Below, piece by piece: positions 58,868 to 64,000 of a stretch of 64,000 bases of DNA. Location: assembly GCF_017744395.1 (NCBI RefSeq), contig NZ_JAGIBI010000001.1, forward strand, positions 124,001 to 188,000. Direction: 5' to 3'. Numbering within the stretch: position 1 is the stretch's first letter; the number at the start of each line of letters is the position of its first letter. This DNA is from Herbaspirillum sp. (GTDB lineage Bacteria > Pseudomonadota > Gammaproteobacteria > Burkholderiales > Burkholderiaceae_D). The notes beneath the pieces were generated by a model. It searched no databases, was not told where the DNA came from, and saw nothing but the letters and a program-made list of their open reading frames with translations. The translations under genes and the position numbers were made by a program.

Positions 58868-58952
58868 TGGTGCCCACGGAGGGACTCGAACCCCCACACC
58901 TCGCGGCACATGGACCTGAACCATGCGCGTCTACCAATTCCGCCACGTGGGC
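58868..58952 (-). tRNA. tRNA-Leu, anticodon CAG
   Basis: The reverse complement folds as an 85-nt class II tRNA including the encoded CCA. The acceptor stem is GCCCACG with CGTGGGC, the discriminator base is A and the D-arm contains TTGGTAGACGC. The anticodon arm is CATGG-TTCAGGT-CCATG with anticodon CAG. A long variable arm (TGCCGCGAGGTG region) and GTTCGAGTC in the T-loop follow. It reads CUG, the most used leucine codon in this GC-rich genome. Confidence 0.95.
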
Positions 58953-58997
58953 CTTGTCAGGCAGAGCGTTGAAGCTGCTGTGCTTGAAAGAGGCTGC

Positions 58998-59026
58998 ATA
59001 TTAAGGGTAATTGAGTAGGTGGTCAA
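58998..59026 (-). promoter_or_regulatory. tRNA-Leu promoter
   Basis: On the minus strand TTGACC (59026 to 59021), a 17-bp spacer and TAATAT (59003 to 58998) form a near-consensus sigma-70 promoter about 46 nt before the tRNA 5' end. A GC-rich stretch (GCAGCC) follows the -10, as is common at stringently controlled stable-RNA promoters. The remaining gap to 59090 shows no gene. Confidence 0.75.
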
Positions 59027-59090
59027 CAGCTAATTTGAATTTTTTACGGATTTTTTGCGGAACAGGCTAAACGATATACATATCAGGGCT

Positions 59091-60506
59091 TCACGATGAG
59101 GTGAGGCGCGTACGCACGAAGGCGCCAGCCAGCACTGCGGCCAGTGTCGCCGTCAAGGCACCCAACAGGAAAGCAAGGCGATAACCGCCATTGAGCGCGG
59201 TAACGGCATCTGCTCCCGCGACAGCCAGCCCGGCGGTGCTGCTCGCGGCCAGGCTGGCCAGGATGGCAAGGCCGAGCGCGCCGCCCATCATGAACGAAGT
59301 ATTGACGATGCCGGATGCCAGGCCCGATTCCTCGACGGCGACGTCGCTCATCGCCGCCAGCAGCACTGGATTGAATGCCACGCCCGCGCCCAGGCCGATC
59401 AGCAGCATGCCTGGGAACACATCTGCCATGAAGCTGCCGTCGACCGGCACACGCGCGAACAGCGCCAGCCCGGCCGCGGCTCCCAGCAACCCCACCGCCA
59501 ATGGCAGGCGGATGCCGAAGCGCATCACCAGCTTGGCCGACAGCCCCAGCGAAAGCGCCGCCATCGGGAGGCAGGCCGGCAGGAAAGCCAGTCCGACCTG
59601 CATGGCGCTGTAGTTCAGTATGCGCTGGAGATACAGCGCCGAGATGAAGGACCAGGCAAACAGCGAGGCCGCCCACAGTACGCCCACCACGTTGGCGGTC
59701 GCCACATTGCGCAACGCCAGCATGCGCAGCGGCATGAGCGGATGCGGGACGCGCGCTTCGATGGCCAGGAACACGATGGCCAGCAGGAGCGCGATGGCCA
59801 ACTGGATCAGCGTTTGCGCCGATGTCCAGCCGGCTTCGTTGCCATGCACGACGGTATAGACCGCCAGCATCAGCGATGCGGTCACGGTGATGGCGCCCGC
59901 CACATCCAGTCTGGGGCGTTCGGCAGCCGGCTTGTCCGCGGGCAGGAGCGCCACGCATGCGGCATACACCGCCACGCCGATCGGCAGGTTGACCAGGAAA
60001 ATCCAGTGCCAGTTGAAGGCGCTGGTCAGCAGTCCGCCCAGCAGCACGCCGATGGTGCCGCCGCCGGCGGCCACGAAGCCGTAGATGCCCATGGCCTTGG
60101 CACGGTCTTCGGGCGAGGTGAACAAATTCATGATGAGCGACAGCGACACCGCCGACACCAGCGCGCCGCCGAATCCCTGCACGGCGCGCGCCGTCACCAG
60201 CAGCACTTGCGAATTCGCCAGTCCGCACGCGGTCGAGGCCAGCGTGAACAGCGCAATTCCCAGCAGGAACAGCTTGCGCTGCCCGTACAGGTCGCCCAGC
60301 CGCCCGCCCAACAGGAGGAAACCGCCGAAGGTCAGCATGTAGGCGTTGACCACCCACACCAGCGAGGTTTCGGTAAAGCCGAGGTCGCTGCGGATGGAGG
60401 GCAGCGCGACGTTCACGATGGTCGTGTCCAGCACGATCATCAGCACGCCAAGGCAGAGCACGGTCAGGGCGATCCAGCGTTTGCGTTCGTCGATGTCATG
60501 CGTCAT
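59091..60506 (-). CDS. MFS multidrug exporter, DHA2 (14-helix) type
   Basis: This 471-residue inner-membrane transporter has about 14 hydrophobic helices. The DHA2 motifs LDTTIVNVALPSI (motif D1 in TM1) and GGRLGDLYGQRKLF (motif A) are present, together with the motif C-like GGGTIGVLLGGLLTSAFNWHWIFLVN. These proteins export drugs or dyes by proton antiport. ATG 60506 (MTHDIDERKRW) is preferred over the in-frame start at 60569. No regulator of the TetR or MarR type lies next to it, so its inducer cannot be guessed. Confidence 0.92.
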   Translation of the reverse strand: MTHDIDERKRWIALTVLCLGVLMIVLDTTIVNVALPSIRSDLGFTETSLVWVVNAYMLTFGGFLLLGGRLGDLYGQRKLFLLGIALFTLASTACGLANSQVLLVTARAVQGFGGALVSAVSLSLIMNLFTSPEDRAKAMGIYGFVAAGGGTIGVLLGGLLTSAFNWHWIFLVNLPIGVAVYAACVALLPADKPAAERPRLDVAGAITVTASLMLAVYTVVHGNEAGWTSAQTLIQLAIALLLAIVFLAIEARVPHPLMPLRMLALRNVATANVVGVLWAASLFAWSFISALYLQRILNYSAMQVGLAFLPACLPMAALSLGLSAKLVMRFGIRLPLAVGLLGAAAGLALFARVPVDGSFMADVFPGMLLIGLGAGVAFNPVLLAAMSDVAVEESGLASGIVNTSFMMGGALGLAILASLAASSTAGLAVAGADAVTALNGGYRLAFLLGALTATLAAVLAGAFVRTRLTSS

Positions 60507-60650
60507 GGGAGCGTTCCTGTCGAGGGAGGCGCCATTGCACTGATGCGGCGCCAAGTCTTGTTTGGACAATGGATTGCATCGGGGGCGAGAGGTTCGTCGC
60601 CGTTCAGGCGGCCCACTTTACTACAATCGGCGCCTCCAGTCGCAGCCCGA

Positions 60651-60684
60651 AAAAAAACGGCGACCGCAAGGGCCGCCGTTTTTT
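60651..60684 (-). terminator. Terminator of the liv operon
   Basis: The arms AAAAAACGGCGACC and GGCCGCCGTTTTTT (one mismatch, GCAAG loop) lie 20 nt after the livF stop codon on the minus strand, with A and T runs on both sides. Confidence 0.88.
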
Positions 60685-60704
60685 CCGGGAAGGGATGGGC
60701 AAGC

Positions 60705-61451
60705 TCAGCCGCCCAGATACGCCTCCACCACCTTCGGATTGCCCAGCAGGTTGGCGCCGGTATCTTGCAGCACGATCTTGCCGGTCTCCAGCACGTAGCC
60801 GCGTTGGGCGATGCGCAGCGCCTGGCGCACGTTCTGTTCCACCAGCAGCACCGTCATGCCGGTCTTGTTGATCTCCTGCACGATGCGGAAGATTTCCTGG
60901 ATGATCAGCGGGGCCAGGCCCATCGACGGTTCGTCCAGCAGCAGGACCTTGGGCTTGGCCATCAGCGCGCGGCCGATCGCCAGCATCTGCTGCTCGCCGC
61001 CGGAGAGGTTGCCGGCCAGGCCGGCGGCGCGGTTCTTCAGCACCGGGAACAGCGAATACACCCACTCCAGGTCGCGCGCCACGCCGTCCTTGTCCTTGCG
61101 GGTATAGGCGCCCAGCGCGAGGTTTTCCTCGACCGTCAGCGTGGTCAAGGTGGCACGGCCTTCTGCCACCTGCACCACGCCGGATTCGACGATCTTGTGC
61201 GGCGACATCTGTACGAGGTCTTCGCCCTCGTTTTTTTCTCCTCTGTACAGCACGCGGCCGCGTTGTGCCTTCACCAGGCCGGAGATGGCCAGCAGCGAGG
61301 TGCTCTTGCCGGCGCCGTTGGCGCCGACCAGGGCGGTGATCTCGCCTTCGTTCAAGGTCAGGCTGATGCCCTTGACCGCCTCGATATGTCCGTAGGCGAC
61401 GGCCAGGTCTTCCACCTGCAGGATGGGTTGTTGGGATCCTGTCTGGCTCAT
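60705..61451 (-). CDS. livF: Branched-chain amino-acid ABC transporter ATPase LivF
   Basis: This is one of the two cytoplasmic ATPases of a high-affinity branched-chain amino-acid importer. The 248-residue protein has Walker A GANGAGKST, signature LSGGEQQMLAIGRALM and Walker B VLLLDEPSMGL. The ATG at 61451 overlaps the stop of livG (ATGA), so translation is coupled. The frame continues upstream inside livG, but those residues are not LivF-like. It is the last gene of livHMGF, followed by a terminator. Confidence 0.95.
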   Translation of the reverse strand: MSQTGSQQPILQVEDLAVAYGHIEAVKGISLTLNEGEITALVGANGAGKSTSLLAISGLVKAQRGRVLYRGEKNEGEDLVQMSPHKIVESGVVQVAEGRATLTTLTVEENLALGAYTRKDKDGVARDLEWVYSLFPVLKNRAAGLAGNLSGGEQQMLAIGRALMAKPKVLLLDEPSMGLAPLIIQEIFRIVQEINKTGMTVLLVEQNVRQALRIAQRGYVLETGKIVLQDTGANLLGNPKVVEAYLGG

Positions 61452-62209
61452 GCTTCTTCCTTGCCGAGGTAGGCCTCGATCACTTCCTGGTTGTTCTTGA
61501 TCTGGTCCGGCGTGCCTTCGGCGATGATCTTGCCGAAGTTGAGCACGGCGATGCGCTCGCACAGGCCCATCACGAAGCGCATGTCGTGCTCGATCATGAA
61601 GATCGTGAAGCCGCGCTCTTTGATGTTGACGATCTCGGCCATCAGTTCGGTCTTTTCCGCCGGGTTCATGCCGGCCACCGGTTCGTCCAGCAACAGCAGC
61701 TTGGGGCGGGTCGCCAGCGCGCGGGCGAATTCCAGCTTGCGCTGCTCGCCGTAGGAGAGGCTGTCGGCCAGCATGTGCGCCTTGTGGTCCAGCTTGACCC
61801 ACGACAGCAGTTCCAGCGCGCGCTCGCGCGCTTCCTTCTCCGCCTTGCGGAAACCGCCCAGGTTGAACAGCATGCCGGCCACGCCGTAGTTCAGGTGTTC
61901 GTGCATGCCGACCACCACGTTTTCCAGCAGCGTCATTTCCTTGAACACGCGGATGTTCTGGAAGGTGCGCGCGATGCCGCGTTCGGTGATCTTGTGCGGG
62001 GCGACCTCGCCGATGTCCTCGCCGTTGAAGCCGATGCTGCCGGAGGAGGCGCGCAACAGGCCGGTGATGAGGTTGAAGACGGTGGTCTTGCCGGCGCCGT
62101 TGGGGCCGATCAGGCCGAAGATCTCGCCTTCGCGGACATTGAAGTCGACGCCTTGCAGCACCTGCAGGCCGCCGAAGTTCTTGCTGATCTGCTTGAGTTC
62201 TAAGAGCAT
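61448..62209 (-). CDS. livG: Branched-chain amino-acid ABC transporter ATPase LivG
   Basis: This is the partner ATPase of LivF. The 253-residue protein has Walker A GPNGAGKTT, signature LSYGEQRKLEFARALA and Walker B LLLLDEPVAGMNP. The C-terminus IKNNQEVIEAYLGKEEA is typical of LivG. Its ATG overlaps the livM stop by one base (TAATG). Confidence 0.95.
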   Translation of the reverse strand: MLLELKQISKNFGGLQVLQGVDFNVREGEIFGLIGPNGAGKTTVFNLITGLLRASSGSIGFNGEDIGEVAPHKITERGIARTFQNIRVFKEMTLLENVVVGMHEHLNYGVAGMLFNLGGFRKAEKEARERALELLSWVKLDHKAHMLADSLSYGEQRKLEFARALATRPKLLLLDEPVAGMNPAEKTELMAEIVNIKERGFTIFMIEHDMRFVMGLCERIAVLNFGKIIAEGTPDQIKNNQEVIEAYLGKEEA

Positions 62210-63087
62210 TACTTCACCTTCTTGTCAGCGGCGTTGCGGCCCAGCAGCGCGCGGATGCGGCGCGGGTCCCAGATGCCCTTGGGCAGGTACAGCACCACCA
62301 GGATCAGGATCAGGCCGTTGATGGCCAGGCGGAAGTCCTTGAAGTGGCGCAGCACTTCGGGCAGCAGCGACAGGATGGTCGAGCCGATCATCGGGCCGAT
62401 CAGGTTGCTGGTGCCGCCGAAGACCGCCATGGTCAGGATGTCGACCGCGTTCTCGAAGCCGTAGTTGTTGGGGCCGATGGTGAAGGTGTAGTGCGCGTTC
62501 AGGCCGCCGGCCACGCCGGCAATGGCCGCGCCGATGACGAAGGCCAGCAGCTTGTAGCCGGCCACGTTCACGCCCATCAGGCGCGCCGCCACCTCGTCTT
62601 CCTTGATCGCCTCGAAGGCGCGGCCGGTCTTGGAACGGCGCAGGCGCGCCAGGCAATAGATGGTCACGCCCAGCAGCAGCACGATATGCCACCACTCGGT
62701 CAGCGGCGGCACGCCGTTCAGGCCCATCGGGCCGCCGGTGATCTCCAGGTTGAGCACGATCACGCGCACCACTTCGCCGAAGCCCAGCGTCGCCATCGCG
62801 AGGTAGACGCCGGAGAGACGCAGGGTCGGAATGCCGATCACCAATGCCACCAGCGAAGGCAGTACGCCGCCGGCCGCCAGCGCGACAGGGAAGGGCAGCT
62901 CGAACTGCATCGTCAGCAGCGACGCGGTGTAGGCGCCGATGCCCATGAAGGCGGCGTTGGCCAGCGACAGCAGGCCGCACGACAGCGTCACGTAGATCGA
63001 CAGGGCCAGCATGGCGTTGACGCCGATGCTGAAAATGACTGTGTTGTAGGTGGCCCAGAAGCCATCCCACCATTCCATAAAGCTCAT
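62209..63087 (-). CDS. livM: Branched-chain amino-acid ABC transporter permease LivM
   Basis: This 292-residue integral membrane permease has about eight helices. Family segments include LSLANAAFMGIGAYTASLL, LRLSGVYLAMATLGFGEVVR and GAAIAGVAGGLNAHYTFTIG. ATG 63087 (MSFMEWWDGFWATYN) is chosen; an upstream in-frame start at 63120 would overlap livH. Only 4 nt separate it from livH. Confidence 0.95.
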   Translation of the reverse strand: MSFMEWWDGFWATYNTVIFSIGVNAMLALSIYVTLSCGLLSLANAAFMGIGAYTASLLTMQFELPFPVALAAGGVLPSLVALVIGIPTLRLSGVYLAMATLGFGEVVRVIVLNLEITGGPMGLNGVPPLTEWWHIVLLLGVTIYCLARLRRSKTGRAFEAIKEDEVAARLMGVNVAGYKLLAFVIGAAIAGVAGGLNAHYTFTIGPNNYGFENAVDILTMAVFGGTSNLIGPMIGSTILSLLPEVLRHFKDFRLAINGLILILVVLYLPKGIWDPRRIRALLGRNAADKKVK

Positions 63088-63091
63088 GGTC

Positions 63092-63973
63092 TTATGCCTT
63101 TCTTTCCAGCACTTTGCCAAACATGCCGGACGGCTTGACCAGCAGGATCAGGAACAGGAGGCCGAAGGCCACCGCGTCGCGGAAGTCGCTCGAGATATAG
63201 GCCACCGTCAGCACCTCGGCGAAACCGAGGAACAGGCCGCCGATCATCGCGCCGCGGATGTCGCCCATGCCGCCCAGGATGATCACGGCGATGCCCTTGT
63301 GCAGCATCGGCTGGCCCATGAAGGGCGAGATCGCGTTGAACGACACGCCCACCAGCACGCCGGCGGCGCCGCCCAGCGCGGCGGCCGCGAACGAGGTCAG
63401 CAGGAACAGGCCTTCGACGTTGATGCCCAGCAGGTAGGCCGCCTTGGGCGACTCGGCGATGGCGCGCAGCGCGCGGCCGAGCTGCGTCTTGCGCATCACT
63501 GCCAGCAGTACCACCATCAGCACGAAGGCGATCACCACGATGGCGACTTGTACGGCGGTGATATGCAGGCTGCCCAGGCTGACGCTTTCCTCGGGGATGG
63601 TGCCGACCGGGAAGCGCTTGTTCTCGGCGCCGAACAGGCCTTGCGAGATGTTGGTGATCATGATGGCCACGCCGATGGTGGCGATCATCGGAATCAGGTG
63701 CGGCGCATTGCGTTTGCGCAAGGGCTTCAGGACCAGCACGTCGATCACCAGGCCGAGCAGGCCGGTGGCTACCATGGCCAGGATCAGCGCCAGCCACAGC
63801 GGCAGCGCCATCTGCTCGACCAGCAGCAGGGCGGCGTAGCTGCCCAGCATGAAGATCGCGCCGTGCGAAAGGTTGATCACGCCCAGCACGCCGAAGACCA
63901 GCGTGAAGCCGAGTGCGAAGAGCGCATACACGCTGCCCAGCGAGAGGGCATTGATGAGCTGTTGTTCTAACAT
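63092..63973 (-). CDS. livH: Branched-chain amino-acid ABC transporter permease LivH
   Basis: This is the second permease of the importer, 293 residues with the start MLEQQLINALSLGSVYALFA and the LivH segment GVLGVINLSHGAIFMLGSY. The cytoplasmic coupling region carries RALRAIAESPKAAYLLG. It is the first liv gene inside the window. The periplasmic binding-protein gene (livK/livJ) that normally goes with it would lie to the right of position 64000 or elsewhere. No strong ribosome site precedes ATG 63973. Confidence 0.95.
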   Translation of the reverse strand: MLEQQLINALSLGSVYALFALGFTLVFGVLGVINLSHGAIFMLGSYAALLLVEQMALPLWLALILAMVATGLLGLVIDVLVLKPLRKRNAPHLIPMIATIGVAIMITNISQGLFGAENKRFPVGTIPEESVSLGSLHITAVQVAIVVIAFVLMVVLLAVMRKTQLGRALRAIAESPKAAYLLGINVEGLFLLTSFAAAALGGAAGVLVGVSFNAISPFMGQPMLHKGIAVIILGGMGDIRGAMIGGLFLGFAEVLTVAYISSDFRDAVAFGLLFLILLVKPSGMFGKVLERKA

Positions 63974-64000
63974 AGAGCCTGCGATAGGTAATGGGAGGGT

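Noticed and set aside
59742-61472. 576-residue plus-strand open frame across the MFS and liv genes
   Set aside because: It is a shadow of the antisense coding genes, with His/Gln/Arg-rich low complexity and no start signal.

Overview
The window is GC-rich, densely coded DNA from a betaproteobacterium. Gene order and protein sequences fit Burkholderiales, most likely Oxalobacteraceae close to Herbaspirillum (inference from synteny and protein similarity recalled from memory; no search was run). Almost everything is chromosomal core. I see no insertion sequence, prophage, CRISPR array, rRNA operon or replication origin. The one RNA gene is a tRNA-Leu.

Positions 1-8480 hold a TCA-cycle block: the end of sdhB, sdhE, gltA, then sucA-sucB-lpdA (2-oxoglutarate dehydrogenase), closed by a clear terminator. 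Positions 8494-13935 carry zapE, a secreted coiled-coil protein of unknown role, a DUF465 protein, a DinG/YoaA-type helicase and a PilZ-domain protein. Positions 14030-17952 are the stationary-phase cluster surE-pcm-nlpD-rpoS. After rlmD and a convergent BI-1 family membrane protein comes a long housekeeping run (20478-36828): ndk, rlmN, rodZ, ispG, hisS, a YfgM-like protein, bamB, der, hfq, hflX, hflK, hflC, hisZ, purA and a phosphoribosyltransferase.

The accessory part starts at 36919. A two-component system (minus strand) diverges from a tripartite RND metal-type efflux operon (adaptor, HME-type pump, NodT-type outer-membrane factor). That operon runs on into an OprB-like porin and a small lipoprotein. 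A nearly perfect 12-bp inverted repeat lies between the two units and touches the -35 zones of both candidate promoters. Next come an SDR reductase diverging from a LysR regulator, an orphan MASE4 histidine kinase, and a decayed fragment of a second LysR gene. The fragment lies in front of a very large bacterial alpha-2-macroglobulin gene, which is followed by pbpC.

The right end has a tRNA-Leu(CAG) with a near-consensus promoter, a DHA2-type MFS exporter, and livHMGF, a branched-chain amino-acid ABC transporter without its binding-protein gene inside the window.

No wholly new system stands out. The items most worth a second look are the shared operator and porin-bearing RND operon, the LysR remnant, the histidine-rich tail of HisRS, the apparent loss of conserved tyrosines in the SDR enzyme, the probable leaderless surE transcript, and the missing pilF/pilW-type gene between rlmN and rodZ.
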